Source: Acrocarpospora catenulata (GTDB taxonomy: Bacteria; Actinomycetota; Actinomycetes; Streptosporangiales; Streptosporangiaceae). Taken from it: DNA of 64,000 nucleotides. This document shows positions 15,508-24,258 of this stretch, in pieces (the first letter of the stretch is position 1; each line of letters opens with the position of its first letter). The translations under genes were made by a program, and so were the position numbers. The notes under the pieces were generated by a model. The model saw only the letters and a list, made by a program, of their open reading frames with translations, was not told the origin of the DNA and ran no database searches. The stretch is taken from assembly GCF_018476525.1 (NCBI RefSeq), contig NZ_JAHCST010000031.1, forward strand, positions 1 through 64,000, read 5' to 3'.

Positions 15508-17391
15508 GTGATCATCAGCTCGGGCCGCTCAAGGATCCGTTCGAGGGTTGTCGCGCTGGCGGTCGCGGCGTCGCTCACGGTCGTCGGAGCGGTAACGGTA
15601 GCGTCCACCGAGGCCGCCGCGGCCGTTGGAGTTGAAAACGAGGGTGCCGACTGCGTAGTGAACGGCCTGCCCACCGAGGGATCCTTGACCACCAACACCA
15701 GGCTTCCGGATCCCTTCAGGAAGTTGGACAACACACGCATCTCCACCAAGTCCGATTGGCGGTGCCGGCGGGAAGAGATCAAGAGGCTGGCGGAGCGGTT
15801 CGTCTACGGCGAGAAGCCCGGAAAGCCGACGAGTGTGACGGGCACGGTCTCCAGTAGCACCATCACGGTGAACGTGAGTCACAACGGCAGGACCTCCAGC
15901 TTCTCCGCGAGCGTCTCGCTGCCGAGCGGTACCGGACCTTTCCCCGCCGTCATTGTCTATGGAGGATTCGGCGCGGACACGGCCACCATCCGAGCGGCCG
16001 GTGCCGCCGTCATCAACTACGACCCCTACGTGGTCGGGCGAGAGGGCACACCGCGGAACAACAAGCAGGGCGCTTTCTACACCATCTACGGCGCCACAAG
16101 CAGCACCGGACTGCTGGCCGCCTGGGGCTGGGGGGTGAGCCGGATCATCGACGTCATCGAGCAGTCGGGCGGCAACATCCTCAAGGCGGACGCGACCGGC
16201 GTCACGGGCTGCTCGCGGTTCGGCAAGGGCGCCTTCGTGGCCGGTGCGTTCGACCAGCGCATCGCGTTGACCATGCCGATCGAGTCGGGCAGCGCCGGTG
16301 TGCCCATCTTCCGCGGGATTCCCGGGGAAGGCGCGCAGAGCCTGAGCAGTGCCTACGGTGAGCAGCCGTGGCTGGGCGACGCGTTCGGCTCCTTCACGGG
16401 CAGCCCGACCCGGCTGCCGGTGGACACGCACGAAACGGTGGCCATGATCGCACCGCGCGGGCTGTTCATCATGGACAACCCGCACATCGCCAACCTGGGT
16501 CCGCGGTCCGCGAGCGTGGCGGCCCTGGGCGGAGCCGAGGTCTACAAGGCGCTCGGCGCCGGGGACAACATCACCTACTGGTCCGACGTCGCGGACGGCA
16601 CGCACTGCGCCAACCGGGCCGAATGGCGGACCCCGTTGCAGCAGAACATCCAGAAGTTCCTGCTGAAGACGGGCAACGCGGCCGGCACGATGCGGATCTC
16701 GTCCAGGGCGCAGGGCAACCTGGCCGACTGGCGGGACTGGACGACCCCGGTCCTCACCGACAGCAGCCCGCCCCCCACCGACACCACCCCGCCCAGCACC
16801 CCCGGCACCCCCACCGCGTCCAACGTGACCGCCAACGGCGCCACGCTGACCTGGGCCGCGTCCACCGACACGGGCGGCTCTGGCCTGGCGGGTTACAACG
16901 TCTACCGCGAGCAGGGCGCCACCGACCCGCAGCTCGGCACGACCACCACCAACTCGATCACGCTCACCGGCCTGACCCCGAACACCCAGTACCAGGTGTA
17001 CGTGCGGGCGCGGGACGGCGCGGGCAACCTCTCGGCGGTCTCCAACACCGTCCAGATCACCACCCAGCCCGGGACGTCCACCGGAGGCTGCTCGGCCGTC
17101 GCGACCGTGCAGACCCAGTGGAACAACGGGTACGTGATCCAGCCGCTGACCATCACCAACACCGGCACCTCCACGATCACCGGCTGGACGGTCACCTTCA
17201 CGCTCCCGGCCGGCCACACCCTGACCGGCTCTTGGAACGGCACCGTCACCGTCAGCGGTCAGACCGTAACCGTCAGAAACGTCAGCCACAACGGCACCCT
17301 CGCACCCGGGGCCAGCACCACCAGCTTCGGCTTCCAGGCAAGCCGCCCGAACGGCGACACCGCGCTGCCGTCCGGATACACCTGCGCCTGA
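15508..17391 (+). CDS. Secreted CE15 glucuronoyl esterase with FN3 and CBM2
   Basis: A 627-residue secreted enzyme: signal peptide (about 1-39), CE15 catalytic domain (about 45-400), fibronectin type III domain (about 425-512) and a C-terminal CBM2 (about 516-627). The CE15 signature GCSRFGK places the nucleophile at Ser236; Glu259 (PIESGSAG) and His366 (DGTHCA) complete the triad, with spacings of 23 and 130 residues that match characterised family members. CE15 enzymes cleave ester bonds between 4-O-methyl-glucuronic acid of xylan and lignin alcohols outside the cell. GTG start with GGAAGGGAG upstream. The paired xylan-type boxes in its promoter region agree with the role. The gene ends at a strong hairpin terminator. 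Confidence 0.92.
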   Translation: MIISSGRSRIRSRVVALAVAASLTVVGAVTVASTEAAAAVGVENEGADCVVNGLPTEGSLTTNTRLPDPFRKLDNTRISTKSDWRCRREEIKRLAERFVYGEKPGKPTSVTGTVSSSTITVNVSHNGRTSSFSASVSLPSGTGPFPAVIVYGGFGADTATIRAAGAAVINYDPYVVGREGTPRNNKQGAFYTIYGATSSTGLLAAWGWGVSRIIDVIEQSGGNILKADATGVTGCSRFGKGAFVAGAFDQRIALTMPIESGSAGVPIFRGIPGEGAQSLSSAYGEQPWLGDAFGSFTGSPTRLPVDTHETVAMIAPRGLFIMDNPHIANLGPRSASVAALGGAEVYKALGAGDNITYWSDVADGTHCANRAEWRTPLQQNIQKFLLKTGNAAGTMRISSRAQGNLADWRDWTTPVLTDSSPPPTDTTPPSTPGTPTASNVTANGATLTWAASTDTGGSGLAGYNVYREQGATDPQLGTTTTNSITLTGLTPNTQYQVYVRARDGAGNLSAVSNTVQITTQPGTSTGGCSAVATVQTQWNNGYVIQPLTITNTGTSTITGWTVTFTLPAGHTLTGSWNGTVTVSGQTVTVRNVSHNGTLAPGASTTSFGFQASRPNGDTALPSGYTCA

Positions 17392-17395
17392 ACTC

Positions 17396-17429
17396 GATGG
17401 CCACCCACTGCAGTGGGTGGCCATCACCT
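17396..17429 (+). terminator. Terminator with perfect 30-bp palindrome
   Basis: GATGGCCACCCACTG and its exact complement form a continuous 15-bp inverted repeat with no spacer (17396-17425), five bases after the CE15 stop codon and followed by ACCTTTT. The hairpin would have to open a few central pairs to make a loop. Confidence 0.8.
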
Positions 17430-17534
17430 TTTACGGCTGTCGCCTTCCCCCACCGACCACCGTCCCCCTCCCCCGTTGCCCGGCGCTCCTCACCGCTCCC
17501 GGCCGACCGCCGTCACGGCCCCAGGTCATGAGGT

Positions 17535-17894
17535 TCAGTCCACAAGGGCGGCCAGGCGTTTGGGGGCGATCAGGCGGTAGCTGTCTCTGATCAGTTCGTC
17601 GAGTTCGGTCCAGTCCTGGTCGGTGTCGAGGCGGGCGCCGACCCAGCCCTTGGCGCCCACGTAGGCGGGGACGAAGAAGCGCTGAGGGTCGGAGCCGACG
17701 AGGGCCGCCTGAACGCCCGGGCCGGCCTTGAACATCATCTTCAGGCCGTCCTCGCTGGTCATCAGGAACAGCTTCTCGCGGATGCGGAACGACGGGGCAC
17801 TGTGGCCGCCGAAGGGCTTCTCGACCACTTCGGGGAGAGCCAGGCAGATCTCGCGCACCCGCGCCAGCACCTCGTCCTCGACTTCGTCAGCCAT
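17535..17894 (-). CDS. MmcQ/YjbR-family protein
   Basis: A 119-residue protein of the MmcQ/YjbR (CyaY-fold) family. The family pattern is visible: VREICLALPEVVEKPFGGHSAPSFRI near the N-terminus, then KLFLMTSEDGLKMMFK, and the C-terminal WVGARLDTDQDWTELDELIRDSYRLIAPKRL. The family is described as DNA-binding-like, but its function is not settled. I start at the ATG at 17894. It is a single gene facing the CE15 gene and diverging from the RCC1 gene. Confidence 0.85.
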   Translation of the reverse strand: MADEVEDEVLARVREICLALPEVVEKPFGGHSAPSFRIREKLFLMTSEDGLKMMFKAGPGVQAALVGSDPQRFFVPAYVGAKGWVGARLDTDQDWTELDELIRDSYRLIAPKRLAALVD

Positions 17895-18021
17895 GTACGC
17901 CCTCCCGGTCGCCGCCTGCGATGCGCGACTCACAGTACCCCCGGGGCGTGGACAGCCGATGGAACGGAATGTCACGCCTTCCCGAGGTAGGTCCATTCGT
18001 ACTGCATGGGGGCATCTGATC

Positions 18022-19503
18022 ATGAAAATAATCCGGCGTTCCGGATCCGTCGTGGTGACGGTGACGGCGTTTCTGTTAGCAGGGGTGACGGGGGCGAGCG
18101 GCCAGGCGGTCGCGTCCTCGCACGCGGTGGCCTGGGGCTGGAACAAGCACGGCCAGCTCGGCAACGGCGCGACCGCGATCGCGCAGCCCACCTTCGTGGA
18201 GGTGGGCGCGCTACCCCAGAGATTCACCAGAGCCGCCGCGGGCCAGACGCACAGCCTGGCGGTCGCCGCGGATCGTACGGTGTGGAGCTGGGGACGCAAC
18301 GGCTCCGGCCAGCTCGGCGACGGCACGACGACCTCGCGGCTGAGCCCGGGACCGGTGCCGGGCCTGTCCGACGTCGTCGACGTCGAGGCGGGCGCCGGCT
18401 ACAGCCTGGCGCTGCGCGCCGACGGCTCGGTCTGGGCCTGGGGCGCCAACGACCGGGGACAGCTGGGCCAGCACGATGTGGTCGACCGGCCGGCGCCGGT
18501 CAAGGTGCTCGGGCTGACGAATGTCGTGGACATCGAGGCCGGGGTGGCGCACAACCTGGCGGTCAAGTCGGACGGCACGTTGTGGGTCTGGGGCGACGAC
18601 ACCTTCGGCCAGCTCGGTTACGGCTCCTACGGCGACTACCTGCCCTATCCCCGGCAGGTGGCCGAGCTGAAAGGAGTGATCGGCGCGGCGGCCGGCGAAG
18701 GGCACAGCCTCGCGCTGCGCTCCGACGGCGTCATCTGGGCCTGGGGGAACAACAGCTCCGGGCAGCTCGGCGACCACACCGTGACCAGGCGCGTTCGGCC
18801 GGTGCTGGTCCCGGGCTCCAGCGGATTCACCCAGGTCGCCGCGGGCTCCGCGCACAGTCTCGCGCTGCGCTGGGACGGCTCGGTGTGGTCCTGGGGAGGC
18901 AACTGGGCCGGGCAGCTCGGAACCGGCGACTTCGCCGACCGCCCCTACCTGGACCGCGCGCACGTCGGCGGCGCCACCCGGATCGACGCCGGCGCCCACT
19001 TCAGCCTCGCCCGGCAGCAGCCCGGTACGGCCTGGGCCTGGGGCGCCAACGGCCTCGGCCAGCTGGGCGACGGCACCCAGACCGACCGCGCCATCCCGGT
19101 CCGGGTCACCGGACTGGACGGCGTCCAGGCCGCGACCGCCTGCGCCGCGTCCAGCCACGCGCTGGCCATCCGGGAGGTGGCGCCCCCGGCCCCGCCCCAG
19201 GTCCAGCTCGACCTCGACGCGGAGGGCGGCAGCCTGCCCGCCGGCGGCTCGCTGACCGTCAACGTGGGCACCACCGCGATCAACAGCTCCACCAAGATCC
19301 AGATGTCGGTGACCGGCCTGCCGTACGGCGTGACCGGAACGTTCAACCCGGCGGTGCTGATGACCGGCAACGCCACCACGCTGACCCTCACGGCCGCCCC
19401 GCAGGCCCCGACCGGCTGGTTCACGATCACCATCACCGCCACCTCGGCCGCGCACACGACGTCGGCCACGTACGAGCTGAACGTCACCGACCCCATCGAG
19501 TGA
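18022..19503 (+). CDS. Secreted RCC1-repeat beta-propeller protein
   Basis: A 493-residue protein with a signal peptide (about 1-30), seven RCC1-type repeats (about 33-395, each with a WGxNxxGQLGxG core such as WAWGANDRGQLG and WSWGRNGSGQLG) and a C-terminal beta-sandwich (about 400-490) resembling bacterial Ig-like domains. Seven repeats make one closed propeller. Secreted RCC1 proteins are common in actinomycetes; their ligands are mostly unknown, so this is probably an extracellular binding protein. The ATG at 18022 follows a GGGGG ribosome site. A hairpin follows the stop codon. Confidence 0.85.
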   Translation: MKIIRRSGSVVVTVTAFLLAGVTGASGQAVASSHAVAWGWNKHGQLGNGATAIAQPTFVEVGALPQRFTRAAAGQTHSLAVAADRTVWSWGRNGSGQLGDGTTTSRLSPGPVPGLSDVVDVEAGAGYSLALRADGSVWAWGANDRGQLGQHDVVDRPAPVKVLGLTNVVDIEAGVAHNLAVKSDGTLWVWGDDTFGQLGYGSYGDYLPYPRQVAELKGVIGAAAGEGHSLALRSDGVIWAWGNNSSGQLGDHTVTRRVRPVLVPGSSGFTQVAAGSAHSLALRWDGSVWSWGGNWAGQLGTGDFADRPYLDRAHVGGATRIDAGAHFSLARQQPGTAWAWGANGLGQLGDGTQTDRAIPVRVTGLDGVQAATACAASSHALAIREVAPPAPPQVQLDLDAEGGSLPAGGSLTVNVGTTAINSSTKIQMSVTGLPYGVTGTFNPAVLMTGNATTLTLTAAPQAPTGWFTITITATSAAHTTSATYELNVTDPIE

Positions 19504-19520
19504 CGCGTTCCCGCCGCACC

Positions 19521-19556
19521 GACGACCGCCGCCTCGGGTACCGACCGGCGGTCGTC
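19521..19556 (+). terminator. Hairpin after RCC1 gene
   Basis: GACGACCGCCG and CGGCGGTCGTC form an 11-bp stem with a 14-base loop, 18 bp after the stop codon. There is no T-run, as is common for actinomycete terminators. Confidence 0.55.
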
Positions 19557-19632
19557 ATGCCGGGACGCACTCCCGCCCCGCGGACGGCGTAACGACAGGT
19601 TTTCGGCACGGGCCTGGTTTCGCGTCGGGAAC

Positions 19633-19654
19633 ATTACGGACATTTATGCGTAAT
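19633..19654. promoter_or_regulatory. Inverted repeat upstream of tandem amidase gene
   Basis: ATTACG and CGTAAT are separated by 10 bases, about 47 bp before the amidase start, and TATATA follows at 19661-19666. This AT-rich block is a plausible promoter/operator region. Confidence 0.4.
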
Positions 19655-19700
19655 AGGTCGTATATACGGTCACAGGCATCATTCGTTCCTCAAGGAGCAC

Positions 19701-22700
19701 GTGGTGCACAAAGTACGCTCCGTCCTCTCCCTCTTAGCGCTCGCTCTGAGCGCCACCCTCGTCCCGACAGCCGCGCAGGCCACCGCGCCGAACCGGCCAC
19801 CCCACCTCGACCTGGAGACCCTCACCGGCGCCGAGGCCATGGCGCTGATGGCCAAGGGGAAACTCACCTCCGTCGAACTCACCAAGGCATACCTGGAGCG
19901 GATCGACGCGCTCAACAAGCGCGGCCCCGGACTCAACGCCGTCACCCAGCTCAACCCTGACGTGCTCAAGGAGGCGGCGGCGGCCGACAAGCTGCGCGCC
20001 AAGGGCCAGTTGCTCGGGCCCGCGCACGGTCTGCCGGTGCTCCTCAAGGACCTCATCGACGTCACCGGCATGTACACCTCGGCCGGCAACTACTCGCTGC
20101 GGAAGTCCTACCCGGCGACCGACGCGGGGATCACCAAGAAGCTGCGCGAGCGCGGCGTGGTGATCCTCGGCAAGGTGGGGCTTTCGGAGTTCGCGAACAG
20201 TTTCGGCAGCCAGCCGTCAGGTTTCAGCAACCTCACCGGACAGGTGCTGCACGCGCTTGACGCCGACCAGAACCCCAGCGGCTCGTCGTCCGGAACCGGC
20301 ACGGCCATGGCGGCGGCGCTGTCCACGCTCGGCATCGGCACGGAAACCTCCGGGTCCATCATCAGCCCGTCCAACGCGCAGAGCCTGGTCGGCCTGCGGC
20401 CGACCGTCGGCCTGGTCCCCGGGTACGGCATCGCCCCGATCAGCGCGTCCCAGGACATCGCCGGGCCGATGGTCCGGAACGTGTCGGACGCGGCGCTGAC
20501 CCTCGCCTCGATCGCCGGCCCCGACCCGGAGGGCGACGCGGCGTACGCGGCCATGTTCGGCCCCGACTACATCGCCAGCGGCATCATCCCCGCGCTCCCG
20601 GCGGAGCTGCCGGACTACACCAAGGCCCTGGACCTCGACTTCGTCCGGGGCAAGAAGATCGGCTACAACGGCACCCTCACCGAGGGCACCCCGCTCAAGA
20701 TCGCCTACGACGCGCTGACGGCCGCCGGAGCGATCATGGTGTCCCGGCCGAGCGTGTCGGTCGGCACGCTGCCGAGCCTGCCCAGCGGGTACGAGCAGCA
20801 CAAGAGCATTGACGAGTACTACAAGCGCCTCGGCCCGCAGGCGCCGATCAAGTCGCTCGTCGAGGAGGTGGCCGACAACCAGGCCAACGCCCACCAGGCC
20901 CTGAAGTTCGGCAACAACAACCACCTCAACTCCTCGCAGTCCGACGTCACCCCGGGTGGCGCCAACGAGACCGCGTACCGGACCAACCTGGTCATCCGTA
21001 AGGCGGCCTGGCACAAGGCCATCAACGACATGGTGACCTACCCCAACTCCGACCCGACCCAGCCCGCCGACCCGGTGATCGCCATCCTCGGCAGCGTCCC
21101 CAACGGCCCGCAGGCCGGATACCCCACGATCACCATCCCCATGGGGTACTCCGCCACGCACCGCCGCGCGGTCGCCGTCCAGGTGCACGGCAACGCCTAC
21201 AGCGAGTACAACCTGCTCGGCGTCGGGTACGTGATCGAGCAGGCCACCCGCCTGCGCCAGCCCGCCTCGGCGGTCAACCCGAGCATGTACCGCTGCGCCC
21301 AGACCGACCCGCCCGGCCCGTACGCCAAGCGCGGCCACTGCAACCCCGACTACGACACGGTACTGAAAATGATCGGCGGCGTGCCGAAGGCGTTGCCGTT
21401 CTCCCTGGAGACCGAGTCGGTGCAGAGCCTGTCCGCGCGGCTCGCCGCCGGCACCCTGACCTCGGAGGATCTGGTCAAGGCCTACCTCTACCGGATCGCG
21501 CTGACCAACGCCGAGGGCCCGGCCACCCAGGCGGTGCGCCTGATCAACCCGGACGCGCTCAAGGAGGCCCGCGAGATCGACCGGGAACGCCGCGACAAGG
21601 ACAAGGACTTCAAGGACGAGAAGGTCAAGTACAAGGACGACGTACTCAAGGGCAAGGACAAGACGCCACAGGCGCCGAAGCCGCTGTACGGCATCCCCGT
21701 CCTGCTCAACGACGGCTTCGACGTCGCGAAGCTGGCGACCACCGGCGGTTCGATCGCGCTCCAGGACTTCGAGCCGGACCGTGACTCGACCGTGGTGGCC
21801 AAGCTCAAGGAGGCCGGGGCGATCATCCTCGGCAAGACCAACATCACCGAGCTGAACGGCGTCTTCGACGCGAACATGCCGAAGGGGTACTCCTCGCTCG
21901 CCGGGCAGGTGCTGCTGCCCTCCGACACCGACAAGACCCCGGCCGGTTCGTCCAGCGGTTCCGCGGCGGCGACCGCCTCCGGTCTGGCGGCGTTCACCGT
22001 CGGCATGGAGACCTCCGCCGACTCGGCCCAGCTGGTGGCGCCCGCCGAGGCGGCCGGCGTCGTCGGCCTCAAGCCGACGGTCGGCCTGGTCAGCCGCACG
22101 GGTGTGCTGCCCGTCGCCCGCTCCCAGGACGCGCCCGGGCCGATCACCCGGACCGTGTCCGACGCGGCGAGCGCACTCAACGTCATCGCCGGTCCCGACT
22201 CGGCCGACCCGGCGACGGCGGGCGCGCCCGTCAAGGACTACACGGCCGGGCTGTCCCCCACCGCCCTCCAGGGCAAGAAGATCGCCGTGGTGGCGAGTTC
22301 GGCCGAGCCGTACCTGACCATGGTGGCCGCCCTGCAGTCCCTTGGGGCGACGACCACCCAGGTCACCGTCGGCACTCCCGACCCCAACCCGGCGAGCATC
22401 GTCCAGAGCGAGTTCAAGCGTGACCTCAACGCCTACCTCGCCGGGGCCCGGCGCGGCCCCCGCCCGCCGACCCTCCAGTCCATCATCGACTACAACAACG
22501 CCAACTCCGTGGAGGGCCTCAAGTACCAGCAGGGCCAGCTCCTCACCGCCCAGTCCGTCAACCTGGCCGACCCCGCCACCAGCGCCGCGTACCAGGCCGA
22601 CCTGGAATCCGGTAAGGCAGCCACCCGCGCCCTGATCGACAAGATCCTCACCAACGGAACCGCCGACCCCGCCGACGACTTCGACGCCATCATGGTCCCC

Positions 22701-23006
22701 AGCGGCAACGCCCTCCTCGGCCACGCCGCCCGCGCGGGCTACCCGGCCCTGACCATCCCCGCCGGCTACGGCGCGATGGCCAGCTCCGCCGGCCGCAACC
22801 CCATCGGCGTCACCTTCATCGGCACGGGCTACAGCGAGGCCACCCTCCTCGCCGACGCCTACGCCCTCGAACAGGCGACCAACATCCGCCAGGCGCCCAG
22901 CTACACCAACCCCAGCATGTGGCGCTGCGTCCCCGGCAGCACCTTCTTCACCGCAGAACTCTGCCACCCCGGCGACCGCCTCCTGCAGTCCCCATCCCGC
23001 AACTGA
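19701..23006 (+). CDS. Secreted tandem amidase (two amidase-signature domains)
   Basis: A 1101-residue secreted protein holding two copies of the amidase-signature fold (about 36-565 and 570-1090), roughly twice the usual length. Signal peptide about 1-28. Domain 1 has the full Ser-cisSer-Lys triad: Lys116 (PVLLKDLID), Ser196 (NPSGSSSGTG) and Ser219 (GTETSGSI). Domain 2 keeps the two serines (Ser751 in AGSSSG, Ser775 in ETSADS) but has Asn670 where the lysine should be (PVLLNDGFD). So only the first half looks catalytically complete. A charged Lys/Asp-rich insert lies at about 628-655. Two adjacent GTG codons compete as start behind AAGGAG. Substrate unknown; extracellular amide or peptide hydrolysis is inferred. 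Confidence 0.88.
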   Translation: MVHKVRSVLSLLALALSATLVPTAAQATAPNRPPHLDLETLTGAEAMALMAKGKLTSVELTKAYLERIDALNKRGPGLNAVTQLNPDVLKEAAAADKLRAKGQLLGPAHGLPVLLKDLIDVTGMYTSAGNYSLRKSYPATDAGITKKLRERGVVILGKVGLSEFANSFGSQPSGFSNLTGQVLHALDADQNPSGSSSGTGTAMAAALSTLGIGTETSGSIISPSNAQSLVGLRPTVGLVPGYGIAPISASQDIAGPMVRNVSDAALTLASIAGPDPEGDAAYAAMFGPDYIASGIIPALPAELPDYTKALDLDFVRGKKIGYNGTLTEGTPLKIAYDALTAAGAIMVSRPSVSVGTLPSLPSGYEQHKSIDEYYKRLGPQAPIKSLVEEVADNQANAHQALKFGNNNHLNSSQSDVTPGGANETAYRTNLVIRKAAWHKAINDMVTYPNSDPTQPADPVIAILGSVPNGPQAGYPTITIPMGYSATHRRAVAVQVHGNAYSEYNLLGVGYVIEQATRLRQPASAVNPSMYRCAQTDPPGPYAKRGHCNPDYDTVLKMIGGVPKALPFSLETESVQSLSARLAAGTLTSEDLVKAYLYRIALTNAEGPATQAVRLINPDALKEAREIDRERRDKDKDFKDEKVKYKDDVLKGKDKTPQAPKPLYGIPVLLNDGFDVAKLATTGGSIALQDFEPDRDSTVVAKLKEAGAIILGKTNITELNGVFDANMPKGYSSLAGQVLLPSDTDKTPAGSSSGSAAATASGLAAFTVGMETSADSAQLVAPAEAAGVVGLKPTVGLVSRTGVLPVARSQDAPGPITRTVSDAASALNVIAGPDSADPATAGAPVKDYTAGLSPTALQGKKIAVVASSAEPYLTMVAALQSLGATTTQVTVGTPDPNPASIVQSEFKRDLNAYLAGARRGPRPPTLQSIIDYNNANSVEGLKYQQGQLLTAQSVNLADPATSAAYQADLESGKAATRALIDKILTNGTADPADDFDAIMVPSGNALLGHAARAGYPALTIPAGYGAMASSAGRNPIGVTFIGTGYSEATLLADAYALEQATNIRQAPSYTNPSMWRCVPGSTFFTAELCHPGDRLLQSPSRN

Positions 23007-23019
23007 AACCCCTTAACAG

Positions 23020-23049
23020 AGGCCCGCGCCGATCATCCGGCGCGGGCCT
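23020..23049 (+). terminator. Terminator after amidase gene
   Basis: AGGCCCGCGCC and GGCGCGGGCCT form an 11-bp stem with an 8-base loop, 14 bp after the stop codon. Confidence 0.75.
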
Positions 23050-23076
23050 CCGCGCGCCTGACGTCGCCCGTGAAAC

Positions 23077-23093
23077 GCGGGACAATGTCCCGC
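23077..23093. promoter_or_regulatory. 17-bp palindrome abutting start of PIN-like gene
   Basis: GCGGGACAATGTCCCGC has 8-bp arms around one base and ends directly against the ATG at 23094. Such placement suits an autoregulatory operator or a hairpin that masks translation. Confidence 0.5.
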
Positions 23094-23364
23094 ATGGCTC
23101 ACTCCGCGCGTGAATACCCTGGCGATTCGGGCTTACGGTTGGCGCCGGGGGCGCGGGAACGATTGCTGGCCGTCGTGCTGGATGCCAATGCCTATGGGCG
23201 GGGCAGACCGGACCTGGGGGATCTGGAGCGTACGGCGCTGCGGTTGCGGGGCATCGGAATCGAGACCTGGGTTCCGGAGCCCGTGGTGTGGGAATGGGCG
23301 GAGCATCTGGCCGAGGACTGGCATTTGATAGTGAACCCTTTTCATCCCCTGTGGCAGGTGGGCT
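23094..23364 (+). pseudogene. PIN-like nuclease gene, 5' fragment (interrupted by IS)
   Basis: About 90 residues of the front half of a PIN-like protein: a first acidic position in VVLDANAYGRG and a second in VPEPVVWEWAEHL, the pattern of large actinobacterial PIN (DUF4935-like) proteins. The reading frame continues into the insertion element and stops at 23406. The missing remainder of the domain is found after the element in the 3' fragment. PIN domains are RNases, and such proteins often act in toxin or defence settings; that role is inferred. The ATG at 23094 sits directly after a 17-bp palindrome; a GTG eight codons upstream is also in frame. Confidence 0.7.
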
Positions 23365-24258
23365 GGTCACAGCATGATCGCGATGCCCGAGTTTGCCCCA
23401 TGACATAGCGAAGCCCCTGGTAGACGGGTTGATCACCACAATCCATCCGCCACCACCAGGAGCTTCGGATGCTGTTCTATCGCGCTTCCGTCGATTTGTC
23501 GTCTTCAACGCTCAACTACGTGGCAGGGCTGATCCGCAGGCGACGCAAGGCGATCGGCTCGTCCTGGCGGCGGCTCAACCCCGGCCGGCAGGCCCTCCTG
23601 GTCCTGGTCCACTTGCGTAAAGGTGAGACGTTCACTGAGGTCGGGGCAGGTTTCGGAGTGTCGGCGGCCACCGCGTGGCGATATGTGACCGAGACCATTG
23701 CGCTGCTGTCGGCGCGCTCGCCCAAGCTGACGGCGGCGTTACGCAAGGCCAAGAAGGACGGACTGCATCTGCTGGTGCTGGACGGCACCCTCATCCGGAC
23801 CGACCGGGTGCGTGCCGACCGCCCGTACTTCTCCGGCAAACATCGGGTGCACGGCATGAACATCCAGGTCATCGCCGGTCCGGACGGCACCATCGTGTGG
23901 ACGTCGGGGGCGTTGCCGGGCAAGACACACGATCTGACCGCCGCCCGGATCTGGGGCATCCTGCGCGAACTGGACCAGGCCGGGATCATCACCCTGGCGG
24001 ACAAGGCCTATCAGGGGGCGGAAGCCGAGACGGTGATCACCCCGTACAGAGGCAAGAACAAACCCGAATCACAGAAGCGGGCCAACCGGTCCCACGCCAA
24101 GCTCCGCGGCCCCGGCGAACGCGCAAACGCCCAGCTCAAGAGTTGGCGCATCCTCCGGAAACTACGGTGCAGCCCCAGCAAGGCCGGCCATCTGGTCAAG
24201 GCCATCGCCGTACTTCAAAACCACCGAGCCACCTGGGGATGAAAAAGGTTCAGTGACC
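23365..24258 (+). mobile_element. IS5-family insertion sequence
   Basis: An element of about 0.9 kb with one transposase gene. Candidate ends are GGTCACAG on the left and the complement of CAGTGACC on the right, with partial similarity continuing inward for about 25 bp. No clean target-site duplication is visible, so the borders may be off by several bases. It sits inside a PIN-like gene. Confidence 0.7.
23469..24242 (+). CDS. IS5-family DDE transposase
   Basis: A complete 257-residue transposase. An N-terminal helix-turn-helix (FTEVGAGFGVSAATAWRYV) precedes a DDE domain with Asp105 (VLDGTLI), Asp178 (LADKAYQG) and Glu217 (GERANAQLKSWRIL). It cuts and joins the element ends. All three catalytic residues are intact and no frameshift is seen, so the element may still be mobile. 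Confidence 0.92.
   Translation: MLFYRASVDLSSSTLNYVAGLIRRRRKAIGSSWRRLNPGRQALLVLVHLRKGETFTEVGAGFGVSAATAWRYVTETIALLSARSPKLTAALRKAKKDGLHLLVLDGTLIRTDRVRADRPYFSGKHRVHGMNIQVIAGPDGTIVWTSGALPGKTHDLTAARIWGILRELDQAGIITLADKAYQGAEAETVITPYRGKNKPESQKRANRSHAKLRGPGERANAQLKSWRILRKLRCSPSKAGHLVKAIAVLQNHRATWG

Noticed and set aside
15529-17427. Minus-strand open frame (632 codons) opposite the CE15 gene
   Set aside because: Shadow frame; the plus strand has a signal peptide, catalytic triad and two further domains.
20217-22967. Long minus-strand open frame (916 codons) opposite the amidase gene
   Set aside because: Shadow of the amidase reading frame; the translation is Val/Gly/Arg-rich without recognisable domains and has no ribosome site.
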